Assembly: GCA_907163375.1 (NCBI GenBank)
Contig: CAJQUW010014769.1
Location: 1,116,001 to 1,180,000 of the forward strand
Direction of reading: 5' to 3'
Length of the DNA stretch: 64,000 nucleotides
From: Prostheceraeus crozeri
Lineage: Eukaryota > Platyhelminthes > Polycladida > Euryleptidae
Shown: positions 1 through 11,369 of the stretch, piece after piece
Layout: every line of letters starts with the position of its first letter
Position numbering within the stretch: the stretch's first letter is position 1
The notes under the pieces: generated by a model
Database searches by the model: none
Seen by the model: the letters and a program-made list of their open reading frames with translations, nothing else
What the model was told of the DNA's origin: nothing
Position numbers and translations under genes: made by a program

Positions 1-363
1 CCCAAAATGCCTAATTTCTTGAAAAGGAGAGTAGGGGTCAATTCTCGTAGTACAGCGACATTGAATAAAATTAGTTTTGTATTTTTCTGAGTTTACTTTG
101 ATGTTCATCTTTTATTTCCGAATAGCAACTCCAATTTTCTCAAAACATTAGACGAGAATTAATGGAGGTTAGGTGCACAAACAAAAGAACAACATTGTCT
201 TTGATGGCTTGGTGCGTGAGGAGAATCGCGTTTAAGTTTGTTTTGTTGCGTTATTTTTCTTAAACAACAATTCTCGCTGAATAGGATGTACTAGCTGCAA
301 CGGTTCGATGCACTGCATTAGCATCAGGTGTTCATTAAAGAATCTGAATAATGTAGTAGTATT

Positions 364-1041
364 CGGCGTATCTAATAAGTTCCCGCACTGAGCATATTTT
401 ACGCAAACGGCACAGCCATTCAATCTAATGAGTGCAATTCTTAAAAATCATTATGCTACTTTAGGGCCCAAAACACCGTTTTAGCTTATGTCTTTGCAAC
501 TTTTTTATCTCGAGCTTTGTATAGTGAATTGGAAAATAAAATGCTCCACAAAAATGCAGAATTCTATGCATTAAGTTGACTTGTAGATTCTTTCCATTTC
601 ATTTACTTCTTAATAGTGTTTGTGGATATCTGCTTATGACTTCAAAATGTACTATTAATTCAAAACTCCATAATGTCATGGTGATCTCCTCGACTCTTCG
701 ACTTTTTGATTTGTCTTTAGATGTTACTAAGCCATTATTTTTGTCAATTCAATATTGAAAGCAGCCAACTGTGATAACAATGAAATTAGACAATATAAAC
801 TTTCGAGTATCCAGTTTTCTCGAATGCAGCAATATTGGAAGCCTGTTTTATGTCAAAAAATGCTGAAATTCTGAATCAATTTACTATACAAAGCTCGAGA
901 TAATAAAGTTATAAAGAAATCAGTTAAAATGTTGGTTTTAGGCTCTAAAGTAGCATAATGATCAAGATTATTAAGAATTACACTCATTAATTTGAATAGC
1001 TTTGTCTTTTGCGGAAATTTGCCCAGTTATTAGACACGCCA
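364..1041. repeat. Foldback element 1 (long inverted repeat)
   Basis: The stretch 364-531 is the imperfect reverse complement of 885-1041. Shared landmarks are TCTCGAGCTTTGTATAGT, TATGCTACTTTAG and the outer GGCGTATCTAATAA / TTATTAGACACGCC pair. The arms are about 160 bp and the centre of about 350 bp is not palindromic. Weaker symmetry may reach about 320 and 1090. No transposase is encoded. A clean target duplication was not seen, so the family (foldback or large MITE) is undetermined. Confidence 0.75.
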
Positions 1042-1099
1042 AATTTATGGGCCTACAATTAATGAATACCGGCACTGTATAATGCAAATGAATACAATT

Positions 1100-2660
1100 T
1101 CAAACTGATTCCCTTTGATGAATAATAACATCATTATTGTTGAAAAATTTACATGAAATAGCTTTCCAAATGTTTTAATTATCACTTTATTCAGTCATAT
1201 AATATTAGCAGATTGGGAATCGGGTCCTCTTCCGACAGATGATTTTTAATTTAGGGCATTTGAAGACGTAAATTATGCTTAAATAATCAATCTGCACATT
1301 TCATGATTCACTCAAGATGTTTCCCTGTTCATAATTATGGCATGAGTATTCACACGTCTGGTAAACATAGCTACTAACAATATGCAATTTTCAATTGGTA
1401 TAACATGTCTGTCTATTCATATTCATAAGCACACGCATTCACAACTCGACATATGCAAACGCATGCTTGGACTCTAACCGTAATTACGAGCTGCACCCGA
1501 AAAATAAATTCCCATGTTATCAATTGGGTATCCGCGCAAAAAATACTGCAAACATTATGTCATATCTCGCAGAAATGGCTTTCTTGACATGTTCTGTGCA
1601 GAACCCATTGGTCTTCAAATCCGATAGCAGAATCACTCTTAGGAGGAAATGAATGCGCGTGTGTGTTTGTGTGTGTAAGGAAGGCTTATGTTAGGAAGGA
1701 AGGCTAGGAAGGCATAAGGCCAGCAATGTCTTATTATATTTGCATTCGTCTTGACATACATAATTGCATACCAAACAAATAAAACTCGATGGTGTAGCAA
1801 CACGCAGCATTAAAGAGCTCTCTTTGATCAATGCTGTCCTTAAAGTGCAATACATTCCCATGACAGAGTAGATGAAATTGTAATAAAAATTACAATTGAA
1901 TTCAATCCAAAAGTAAATATTGTACTCTAGTTTTACATGCACAGCAAGATAAAAATGCATATGATTCGTTGAATCTTCCATTACGGTATCACGGTATGCA
2001 AGAAAAGTAAATGATGCATCTGATAAATTTTGATTCCGAAGTTTGCTGAAATTATTCTTTTGGTGGGCAATGCTTTAATTTGCATCTTTTGTAGCACACT
2101 TGGACTAATGAGATGCACCGATGATATTTTCATGATGATAATTTCCAAAGTACATCAACTATTCGCAGACAGACGTAAATAATGTCTTGAAGCAGATTGT
2201 GATGACTTGATGGATGATAATTTGACAAATATTAGCTGGCGACAGATTTTTTTTTCAATGAGAAGGATTGCATGATCATCTTACATGCATTAAATATGAA
2301 AATAAGTTAAAGTGCAAGAGAAAAAGCAATGGCTTCCATATAGTTTCAGTAAACCAGAAAATTATTTGAGAATGCTGTATTAACTACTTCAAACCTCAAG
2401 TAGATTATTGGCATAGTTTTATTCCCATTAGAGAATATATACATGTAAACTGAGGATTGTCTCAATTACGTCTTTATTAAATAGATCGACGAACCGCCTC
2501 TTAAGTGAGAAAAAGATTTTTAGAAAGGGAAAATGAAAGTGAGTATCCTATCGTGCGATGGACATTTCGGCCTTCCATCAAATATTCCTGCATCCAAGTG
2601 ACATTCTTTCAGAAGTTTGAATGGTGAAAATCTACAAATTAACAATAAAAAATGAATGAA
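1100..2660. other. Non-coding stretch, no gene seen
   Basis: AT-rich sequence with only short chance ORFs. A small low-complexity patch at about 1654-1720 has a GT run followed by repeated GGAAGGCT-like words. I recognise no conserved protein or mobile-element signature here. Confidence 0.6.
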
Positions 2661-2664
2661 TATA

Positions 2665-2897
2665 TTCAAGAGGTGAGAACAAAATTTGACTTGAATAATT
2701 GCGGGAACAACAAACGCCTCTGGCTTGTCTGTCGTCATCAGTGATGCATACCCTATTGTAACAGATCAGTAAATCAGATGCAGACAAAAATCGTCATCCG
2801 ATTGACAGACTTCTACAACTGGTGGAATAATTCAAAGATAAGAAACGTATGTTGTTCCCGCAATCATTAAAGTCAAAACTTGTTCTCTCCTCTTGAA
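2665..2897. repeat. Foldback element 2
   Basis: Arms at 2665-2712 and 2849-2897 are reverse complements, with landmarks TTCAAGAGG, GAGAACAA and GCGGGAACAACA. The arms are about 47 bp around a spacer of about 135 bp. No ORF of note. It resembles a small inverted-repeat MITE, but no target duplication was identified. Confidence 0.7.
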
Positions 2898-3039
2898 TTG
2901 TTCTCCTTTCGGGGTCTCGGCTTGTTTGGATAAAACCTTTTGAGGAGTGATGTTAAAAAATGAGAAGATGCACAAATGGTGAGCTCAGTATTTTGCATGC
3001 TCTCCTCGTGCTGCAAACAGTGCAGAAATATGTTCAGAC

Positions 3040-3422
3040 CATAGAGTAACTATATATAAGTAGAATGTCGACTCAAAAAATGTCTGCATACAGTGAAAAT
3101 TTTGAAATCAAAAGATTCAGTTTTTTACGGAGATTACGCTCCTGTGCTCTAAAAAATTATTTGAGCTGTTTTTAAAAAGCTAAAGTTTTGCAAATTTATA
3201 TACTACCGACATGAAGCCCCTTTATTAGTAGTATAAAACAAGTTGGACATCAAAAGGAATGAATATTTGCTAACAAGCATTCTAACTAAGAAATTAATCT
3301 AATTTGAAAGGGAACTTCATGAACCACATTATACTGCAAGTCCCTGCAAGTCTTCAATGAAAAATTGAGATCTCATTGTGCTCCTCAGCTGAGATGTCAT
3401 GTTTTCAATTCAATTTTCAGCG
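3040..3422. repeat. Dispersed repeat R1, copy 1
   Basis: First of three copies of a non-coding repeat that begins near CATAGAGTA and contains GTCGACTCAAAAAA, GGAGATTACG, ATACTACCG, ACAAGTTGGA and GAATGAATATTTGCTAA. Copy 2 follows directly at 3423 in head-to-tail orientation, so this is a 383-bp tandem duplication. The third copy is at 58832-59330. Family unknown. Confidence 0.85.
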
Positions 3423-3930
3423 CATAGAGTAGGGATGTATAGGTACAGTGTCGACTCAAAAAAGTATATGTATACAGTAAAAAATTTTATTTGAAAAGAT
3501 TCTGTTTGGAGATTCTGTGCGGAGATTACGTTCCCGTGTTCCAAAAATTATTTGAGCAGCTTTTAAAAAGTCAAAATTTTGCCAATTTAAATACTACCGT
3601 GATGACGCACCCTTGTAAGCAATATAAAACAAGTTGGATATCAAAAAGAATGAATATTTGCTAACAAGCATTCTAACTAAGAAATTAATCTAATTTGAAA
3701 GGGAATGTCATAAGCTGCATTATAATGGAAGTCTTCATGAAAAGGTCGAGATCTTATTTTGCTTTCTTGGCTGAAATTTCGTTTTATTTCAATTTTCACC
3801 GGCATGAATTTGTGATTCACTAAATTCATGTTTCATTTCTTGAATCTGAATAGTTATGTGGAGCCATTTACATCTTTAAAAGTTGATTGAAATCACTGTC
3901 CTTGATTCTGTTATTTTGCTTTACCAGTGA
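3423..3930. repeat. Dispersed repeat R1, copy 2
   Basis: Second tandem copy. It extends about 125 bp further than copy 1, through TTCATTTCTTGAATCTGAATAG and CCTTGATTCTGTTATTTTG. The copy at 58832-59330 has the same right-hand extension, so the longer form is the older unit and copy 1 is a truncated duplicate. Confidence 0.85.
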
Positions 3931-4715
3931 CAGGTTGCTTATGATATGATCTCGCTTAAAATTCTCTTGAGCTTCATCATGAAAGCACTAGCGGGTCATC
4001 GAGTTGCTAATTTAACAAACATTGACTCTCCACGGCTATCATGACACGGACGATCTGAAAAATAGTATCATCTCCTTTTGCATTACTGTCATGATCACTC
4101 AACTCCGTTGTAATTTCTTCAAAACTGCAAAAATTTGCATATCTCACATTTGATGACAAGACCACCTGCATGCCCCACGAGTTCATTTAATAAAATCGAA
4201 AGTGTATACACATTGGGATTTAATAAATGCGCAGTTGCCACTCTAATGGCAACGAACAATCTCATGGCCGCGCCAAAGGCGGGCTCTAATATACTTACTC
4301 TATGTTTCAGCGGTATGATTTTATGATTCACAAGGCGTCATTTCTTGAATCTGAATAGTAATGTAGACCAATTGACATCTTTCGAAATTATTTATGATAA
4401 GCTTCCTTGATTATGATGTTTTGCTCCTTCAGTGGCAGTTTGTGATGTGATCAAGCTAAAGAAAATAATCTTATTATAATAGAGCTGAGTTTTTAGTGAT
4501 GGCAGCCCATCAAATTGTGTACCAATTTAACAAACTATATTGCCTCCCCAGATTGATATGACAAGGAGGATTTGTGTAATTTGCATATCTCACAGGTGGT
4601 ACTGGGTCTCGACTCATGTTCATTTAATGAAATCGAAACTGTATACACATTGTGGATTTAATGAATGCTGAATTGCTACTCTACCTAGTATACCTACTCT
4701 ATGGTTCAGATTGGC
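3797..4715. repeat. Second, overlapping tandem duplication (about 515 + 403 bp)
   Basis: The block 3797-4312 is repeated in diverged, shortened form at 4313-4715. Shared landmarks in the same order are TTCTTGAATCTGAATAG, TTTAACAAAC, TTTGCATATCTCACA, GTTCATTTAAT and GTATACACATTG. With the R1 copies just upstream, 3040-4715 behaves like a small cluster of satellite-like or helper-less element copies. No coding capacity was recognised. Confidence 0.75.
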
Positions 4716-4737
4716 AAAAGGGCCTTTATTAAAATTC

Positions 4738-5034
4738 ATATTTCAAGGTGGGAAATTGAAGTATTGCTGTTGTTATATTATAATATATATATTGATGATG
4801 AATTTCGCCATTGGCCGATAGAATAAATAAACAAAAAGAAAGACGAGGTCAACAAATAAGATCTTATTATGAAAATATTTCGACTGTCTCTTTTACAAGT
4901 CTGATGGCAAAAAGAATTCTATCAACACTTTTACATACAAAATTTGAAAAAAATTATACATCTATCGATTTTTGTAAAAGAGACAGTCGAAATATTGTCA
5001 TAATAAGATCTTATTTTTTGGCCTCGTCTTTCTT

Positions 5035-5082
<48 letters not shown>

Positions 5083-5132
5083 TATATTATAATATAAAAA
5101 CAACATTACTTCAATTTCACACCTTGAAATAT
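4738..5132. repeat. Foldback element 3 with 12-bp flanking direct repeats
   Basis: The outer arms (4738-4795 and 5078-5132) and inner arms (about 4833-4900 and 4972-5040) are all reverse complements. Inner landmarks are AAGAAAGACGAGG, AATAAGATCTTATTATG and CGACTGTCTCTTTTAC. The 12-bp sequence CTATGGTTCAGA lies immediately outside on both sides (4699-4710 and 5133-5144), either as a target duplication or as the remains of the tandem repeat into which it inserted. Only the right arm carries a TA microsatellite (5041-5078), a later expansion. Confidence 0.8.
5041..5078. repeat. TA microsatellite
   Basis: About 19 TA dinucleotides in a row inside the right arm of foldback element 3. The left arm lacks this run, so the expansion came after the palindrome formed. 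Confidence 0.95.
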
Positions 5133-5149
5133 CTATGGTTCAGACTGTC

Positions 5150-5400
5150 ATGCAATAAGCCTTCGTGGTCAGGAAGCAGACTACGAGATCGCAAATCCAT
5201 CAACGAATTAAGACAACAAATCAAGCTCACACCAATAGCTGAAATTGTACGCAATAGAAAACTGTTTTGGTGTGGACACGTGAAACGAAGCAAGTTGCCA
5301 GTCAAAACAATCATTGAATGACTTACCGAAGGAAAACGGCAATCCGGACGACCCCAACGGCGGAGGACCCGTTTCGAAGAAGAATTAAAGTAGACAGGGC
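5150..5400 (+). pseudogene. LINE 3'-end fragment (post-RT region)
   Basis: The translation gives RDRKSINELRQQIKLTPIAE, then RKLFWCGHVKRSKLP and, after a stop at the TGA near 5319, a basic GKRQSGRPQRR tail. The GHVKR...GKR..GRP.RR pattern is typical of the region behind the reverse transcriptase in several LINE families. No RT motif remains, so this is a 5'-truncated relic of about 80 codons. Clade not assigned. Confidence 0.55.
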
Positions 5401-5606
5401 CAATAAAAGGAATGTTATTATTGATGACAAAATCATTATTCGACTGTCTCTTCATCAAATCAGATGGTTTTGGGCCGACAAATGTTGGAATGATGTTGAC
5501 GATCGTTAAATTTTTTCAATTCGTTGTGGACTTTGCGAGCTTGTATTTCGTTTATCAATATATTCGATGATAACTGTTGTTTTTCGTGCTATTTTGAATT
5601 TCTGGT

Positions 5607-5810
5607 CTAGTAGGTGTGGATAAACTGTGATAAACTGATATATTTTTGAAAAAAATAATCTGGGAAGCCGTTATTCTGAAATCTGTTCTTCAGAAAATCG
5701 ATGGCATCTATAAGACGAGCAGGAGACGAGCAGATACGATGGGCTCTGAGATTCTCGGACTCAGGTGCAGTTTGAGCTTTGGTTGTATAAATTGTTGACT
5801 TTGTCTTCAA
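5607..5810 (-). pseudogene. Penelope-like RT C-terminal fragment
   Basis: A 67-codon ORF contains LRAHRICSSPARLIDAIDF followed by LKNRFQNNGFPDYFFQ. The order R.RRICS...F...I.FLK.RF...G(Y/F)P is what the end of the RT region looks like in Penelope-like elements, just before the linker to GIY-YIG. Palm motifs are absent. The fragment is too short for subfamily assignment and may be coincidental. Confidence 0.45.
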
Positions 5811-5819
5811 AATAATGTT

Positions 5820-6400
5820 GAAATTGAGCTACGGAGATGCAAATCTTTGTCAGGCTTGCGTTTGACACGTCCTAGAAGAACGTTAGAGTATATTCAATGA
5901 AAGCGTCGGTTTTCATATATCGGAATTCGGGATCGAAGCCTCATGACTGAAACTCGAACGCGAAGGTCTGTGACTCTGATGTGGACTCGAACTCGACTCA
6001 TGACTTGAATGCATCTACCAAAATTTTGAAAAAGTTCGAGTCGAGTACAAAGAGTTATTAACGTGTATCGAAGACTGGATCACTCATCACGCAACGCTGT
6101 TTTATGCCAAGTATTTTGAATAAGCAAAATATAAAAAAAAACTCTATGTTTTCTTTCAGCAGAATCCTAAATGTCAAATAAACTCGGTTGACTGGTATCA
6201 GCACTCAGTGATATATCAGGACTCGAAAGTGATAACTTGCAATGACTGAAGCAATTCGCTAAAATAAGGTAACACGACGATCACTCACAATAGTATCTAT
6301 TCGATTTATTTTAGGCTTTGATTGTCTTACCCAGTCATTCTCGGTAAAACGAGTTTCTATTGGGTTATTCAGTGCAACAATAAAAGACAATATGAAGACA
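5820..6400. other. Non-coding stretch, no gene seen
   Basis: No recognisable gene. The part 5935-6060 is enriched in CTCGAACTCGACTC / GAGTTCGAGTCGAG words of both orientations, possibly a decayed inverted repeat. Confidence 0.45.
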
Positions 6401-6408
6401 TATATTGT

Positions 6409-6488
6409 CAAAGTATACAGAAGAGGTATTATATAAGATATCAGTATAGAAGAAGAGGTATTGTCAAAGCATACCTCTGTATACTTTG
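6409..6488. repeat. Inverted repeat (17-20 bp arms)
   Basis: CAAAGTATACAGAAGAGGTA at 6409 is matched in reverse complement by TACCTCTGTATACTTTG ending at 6488. It lies 8 bp from the zero-loop palindrome at 6496-6560. Confidence 0.7.
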
Positions 6489-6495
6489 AGATATT

Positions 6496-6560
6496 GAGAT
6501 AGCGAAAGTGCTTCATTGGTTCATATGCATATGAACCGATGAAGCACTTTCCATATCTCG
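6496..6560. repeat. Zero-loop palindrome, 32-bp arms
   Basis: GAGATAGCGAAAGTGCTTCA continuing to the centre ATATGCATAT is mirrored by TGAAGCACTTTCCATATCTC, with only about three mismatches and no spacer. It could extrude as a hairpin. No function can be assigned. Confidence 0.8.
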
Positions 6561-6972
6561 ATTTAGTGTGAGAGCTGGGAACATTTTCCTGCTAAATTCA
6601 ATCTCCAGCCTCTTGCTATTTTTAATTTGTAGATTGTCACCCAACATCAGTAATTCTCATATGATGATGAAAATCATCTCAGCAGCCGTTTATAATGGAA
6701 GATATTGCTTACTAAATTAAATTATTAATTGAAGTACATGTAGTCCTAATGAGGACTGATGGCGGTCTCCAATCCGCAAGTGTACAAATGCAATGCTACT
6801 GAAACCATAGGATTAATCAGTTCTCAAAAGAACTCAATGAAGCTTTCTCGTAGCAACGAATTAAAATTGATCAGCTTTGGCCGACAGTAAAACGACAATT
6901 AAAAAGCTATTGCTTCAGTCGTTTTGCAAGCTGCGTAGCGTCAAGCATAGCAAAATCCCGTTTCTTTATGTA

Positions 6973-8627
6973 CAGGGTGAATTTTTAGTAGCGCAATGTT
7001 TAAGTCAATCAAAAAATCAACAAATTTCAAGATACATGCACTTTTTTGTATTCGGCATGTCGTATACACGTTGGGATTTATGTGTGGGTGGTTAAAATTG
7101 TTTGTATGTTTCGATAAATTATTCATATTTCCTTTGTATTAAGTATTGAAATTTACGCTTATATTTTCGTGGTTTTCGCACATTATCATTAAAAGAGTTG
7201 AAATTGACTCCCATATTCCAACCATTTAAGATTTCATATACTATCCTAATCAATAAAATTAAATAGCGGGACGATCAAAATGAAAAGCACATGCAATTCT
7301 CGAATAACAATTTCATATTAAATTTCAACAAATGTTCAAAATGACCGCCATTATTCTTTTGAAAGCAAAGCAAACGATCAATGAGGGAGTCATGAACCGA
7401 TTGTAACGCTGCATGCAGAAGATATTGAACTAACCGCAGAATTGATCCTTTCTTTCAGATGACTGACATCTGCAGTTGTGGCTTGATACACAGAATCTTT
7501 AATGGCACCCCACAAGAAAAAATCACATGGGCTGATATCTGGTGAACGTGGTGTCCATTTGATATCAAAATGAAGACCGATCAGTCTGTTGTGAAATTGC
7601 CCTTGTAAAGTTCTGCGAGGGTTTAAGGCAGTATGTGGAGTAGCACCATCTTGTTGCAATTTGTTTGGTTTACATTTTCTCCGAAGAAGAAGATTGGGAG
7701 AAGGAATTTAGCCGCAAAACCTGTCCAAACTGTTACTTTTGGTGAATTCAACGGCAACTGAATTGGATTTGGTGAGCGGCGACGATCCACAAACAATGCT
7801 GTTGTGTTTATTTACATGACCATGTAAATGAAACACGCATTCATCGGTCCAGTGAACATTTCGTGAAAATTCTTCATCCTCATCAACTTTCAGAAGAAAC
7901 CAATCAACAAATTTGTAAAAAAATTCCTTTCGAGCAACCTTGTCACCTGCATACAATTGATGTACAGTTCGTAATTTGTATGGATACAGTTGAAGACGAT
8001 GTCGGAGGATCTTGTGATCTGACGTCTGCGATATATTCCCACAGTTCCAGTAATTCGTTGAAACTGCAATTTGTCTATCTGTTGAAGATAATTGCAGCTG
8101 TGAAGCATCTTTTGTTGAGTCAATGACATCTTTAACTTCTTCCACCATATCGCTTTCAAAGGAACAAACGCCTGCTCCGAAAAACGCCCAAGCGATTCAC
8201 TTTTTCGTTCAATAAAATCAATTAAATGAAAAAATACACAATTTTAAATAAAAAAGTTGGAAATAAATAGTATACTGCGTATCGTGAAGGGCGACCGGTT
8301 TTTGATAGGTCGAAGACTGACCCCATTGTCTCAAATATAGTTCGCATTGCGGCTGACTCACTGAATTGTTAATTGTGAGTCTTTTTAAATGTTTGGAACT
8401 TGCGTACTAGTTCTTTTGGACTTCCGTTGTTTTCGTAATATAACTGAATTATAAGGATCCTATCTTCCGTCGACAAGCTTGACATTTCATCAATTTAACA
8501 GAATATCATTGCAGCATCATAAATCCCAGTGCATATAGAGCAATGTGACGTCAAATTTCATCACCATTGTTGTGATTGGTCCATTTACTGACCGTGTCAA
8601 ACATTGCGTTACTAAAAACTCACCCTG
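6973..8627 (-). mobile_element. Tc1/mariner element, DD41D (rosa-type), full ends
   Basis: Terminal inverted repeats start CAGGGTGA (6973-7000) and end TCACCCTG (8600-8627). About 26 of 28 bases match, and the element is flanked by TA on both sides (6971-6972, 8628-8629), the target used by the Tc1/mariner superfamily. The length of 1655 bp is close to that of complete mariners. The decayed transposase reads on the minus strand inside. With both ends and the TA duplication retained, this is a single full-length insertion that died by point decay. Confidence 0.85.
7390..8159 (-). pseudogene. Mariner-like DD41D transposase pseudogene
   Basis: The minus-strand translation shows, in order, a linker ending LYPYKLRTVHQLYAGDK, catalytic block 1 VHWTDECVFHLHGHVN, block 2 QQDGATPHTA and block 3 WTPRSPDISPCDFFLWG. 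The second and third catalytic aspartates are separated by 41 residues, the spacing of the rosa/DD41D family (from general knowledge). The ORFs 7708-8148 and 7390-7659 are in different frames, so at least one frameshift lies between blocks 1 and 2. The N-terminal helix-turn-helix part is short or decayed. It would have bound the terminal repeats described for this element. Confidence 0.8.
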
Positions 8628-8639
8628 TAGATTCATACA

Positions 8640-9271
8640 TTCTTCCGAACTTGGTACACTTAATAACGTAATGATCTAACATTCATTTGACAACTCAAAA
8701 TGAGATTTGTCATTTTTATGACTATGAATGCACTTTTATGGTGAACTGCACTTTTTCTCCCACAGCAGCTAAGAATATGATATTTCTGGCAATGCCTCGC
8801 TTGGCTGATTTTATTTTAAAGCCAATGAAAGCGTCAAAACAACGTGTTTTGTTATTGTAGTTAAGCAAACATTCTTTTCTGCTTACAAAAATTATATTCA
8901 CGGAATTTATTCGAGGTATAAAACGGTTTCATAATCTGATTCTTCTTATGACCAGACTGAGCCGTTGAAAAGACCATCAACAGGCAGCTATTGTCCATTC
9001 TAGTGCCACTAACTTACGCAAAGCGAGAAGTCGGATTTCTATGGATTTATCTGTCAGTTGAGGACTTTTGTTGAATAGATATTCGACTTATCATAGCAGA
9101 GCATAATTAGGGCTGATCTGATGAGATGAAATGGCTTGCTCGAAACTAAAACGATCAGCAAAAATTACCAAAAAAACATGCACGTAAATGGTATGGATAC
9201 CGTTTACACTTGCCGGAATATAATTAAAGTAAGAAGCCGATTGAAGTAAAGCTTAGAATAGAATATCTCAA
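8640..9271. other. Non-coding stretch, no gene seen
   Basis: AT-rich spacer between the mariner and the 205-bp MITE. I see no ORF, repeat or RNA gene that I can support. Confidence 0.5.
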
Positions 9272-9476
9272 TTAGGCCTCAGCCATACTGCGAGCTTTTC
9301 TAAGCGTTTCCGAGCAAAGCGTTTTGCAGCAAATATAAAGTCATCATTACAGCAGTTGCAGACTGCCACACTGCGAGCAAAGCAAACGAGAGCGATTAAT
9401 AGCTGGCGGACATACGTTTTCTCGGGACGCTCGGGACGCTCCTGTTTGCTTTGCTTTCAGTGTGGCTGAGACCTAA
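9272..9476. mobile_element. 205-bp MITE with 'CAGCCACACTG' termini
   Basis: The left end TTAGGCCTCAGCCATACTG and the right end CAGTGTGGCTGAGACCTAA are inverted repeats with two mismatches. Inside, GCAAAGCAAAC-like words recur in both orientations, and GGGACGCTC is present twice in tandem. No coding capacity. The TTA/TAA edges belong to the palindrome, so the target duplication and superfamily remain open. Confidence 0.75.
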
Positions 9477-9849
9477 CAATCTGCTGACAATCAAGACGTG
9501 TTGTGCCTAGATGGAATTCCATCAATGTAATTTTTCAAAGCAGAAATGCATGTTTGTTTAACTTCAACAACAAAACTTGTCATGACGTTTTCATCAGGTT
9601 TGAAAATTAATCAGCTAAGCGAGGTGCTGCCAATAACATTTGTTTAGTGATATTTGCTAATAAATTATTTGTTTACCAGAATTTTGACCTATTATAAGAG
9701 CAGGCACGTCATACTTTTTCACTAATTCACTATTCCGTGTATAGCATCATCCAGCTGCCAGATACTATTAGCATTATTTTCGTCCTTATCATGCCTAGGT
9801 CTTTTTTGTATATTTTTTATATATATTTTTTATATATTTCCAACACTTA

Positions 9850-11369
9850 CTATTAACTATGTCTGATTGCGGTCTTATTTGCTGCGTCGACCAGCGTACT
9901 CACGATCTCGGTGGAGCTCTTGATGTCATCTTCCCATTCATGGTCATGCTCTTCCCTTATAGTCTGTCATTGATCCGTCTCTGTTAGATCATCGACTCCT
10001 ACGTTGGACATCTTCGGTAATTTTGCCTTGTCTAACTTATTCAACAGTTACCTATCGCCAGTTGTTCCCGCTTCGATCTCTCGTCGCTCCGCAGATGTTG
10101 GACGAGCTCCATTCTTTGTCAGAGTGAAAGATGGTTCGCTCACGACGCGGACAAACTTGCCGCGCTTTTTGATGAGACCATCACTGCCATACTCGATCTT
10201 CTGATCTCACTGAAGATTTCTAAACTCCCCGTCGGTCATCAAATCCATGGCTCTCGGTTTGACGAGGAATGCTGCCAGTTTAAACGACCTGTGCGCCTGG
10301 CTCGAACGAAACCGCCATGAACTTAGTTTTGCGAATTCTCTATAGGCATTGCTAGCTCATGTCAAATGGAAAGAGAGTCTGAGAGACTATCGGTGGCTGC
10401 TGAGGCTAAAGCGGTCGGAATACGGGAACAAGTCAACTGAATCAAGGCAACGCATTCCCCGCGATCTATAGCAGGCCGTTGAGAAAATGTTGGGTCATGG
10501 CCAAACACCGCATTCAAAGGTATTTACAGTAGATGAACTTCCTCAATTCTTCGAACGTAAGTTGGCTTCAACCCAAACGTCTTATATTATACCATCACCC
10601 AATTTCCTGGATAGCCGTACATGCAAGTTTACTCTTTTCCATGCGTTCGGCGAGGAGGATGTGCTTTCAGCCATCTTGCATCTTCCGAACAAACATTCGT
10701 CAGCGGACTGCTTACATACAGGCCTATCAAAAACATGGGCACGGCGTACTTGCTCCGTTCATCACTCATCTGATGAACTCATCTCTCTCAAAAGGTTTGT
10801 TTTCAAGCCGCTGGAAGCATGCTCAAGTGACGCCAATTTCGAATAAGGACTCCGGTGATCTTACTGACGTCATGTACCATCGCTCAATTTCCAAACCTCT
10901 AAATGTATCCAAATTGTTTGAAAGGACGATTGCCAAAACAAGTGACGACCTACCTTAATGACTACAGTCTGTTGCCACGAACTCAATCTGCTTACATACT
11001 CCGCCATTCCACCGAAACTGACTCTTCGTCTGATCACCGCCATCCTGAGCTCTCTCGACAATAGAAACATTTCTTCCCTTGTTTCCCTGGATCTAATGCC
11101 AGAATTCGACACTCTCCATCATCCAGCACCTCTCCAAAGACTAAACACGACCTTCGATTTTAGAGACACTTCATTGAAGTGGCTTCGCTCCTTCCTGACC
11201 GCCATGCACAGCCCGTTCAAGTGATCTCCGTGGTTTCTCGGTCCCCTCCTTTTCTCCCTCTACATATCCGACCTCTACCGCTACATCGAACTAAGTGATC
11301 TCAATGTTCATCTCTTTTCGGGCCTATGTCAGTTCGCGCTGAGTCGCTTCAGAATATCATCCATGCCGC
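9850..11369 (+). pseudogene. LINE (Jockey/CR1-like) EN-RT remnant, 5' part
   Basis: Scattered frames show the end of an APE-type endonuclease (THDLGGALDVIF near 9900), then RT blocks: HLMNSSLSKGLFSSRWKHA, SISKPLNVSKLFERTIAK, LDLMPEFDTLHH and PPFLPLYISDLY. Upstream, from about 9840, the flank is low-complexity TA-rich. At least five frame changes and stops are needed to follow it. After NVHLF the sequence jumps directly to SLQNIIHAA, so roughly 120 codons of the RT are deleted. A Gypsy element cuts it at 11369/11370, and the 3' part resumes at 19048. Confidence 0.75.

Noticed and set aside
9274-9476. PIF/Harbinger assignment of the 205-bp MITE
   Set aside because: The TTA/TAA edges are part of the inverted repeat, so they do not demonstrate a 3-bp target duplication.
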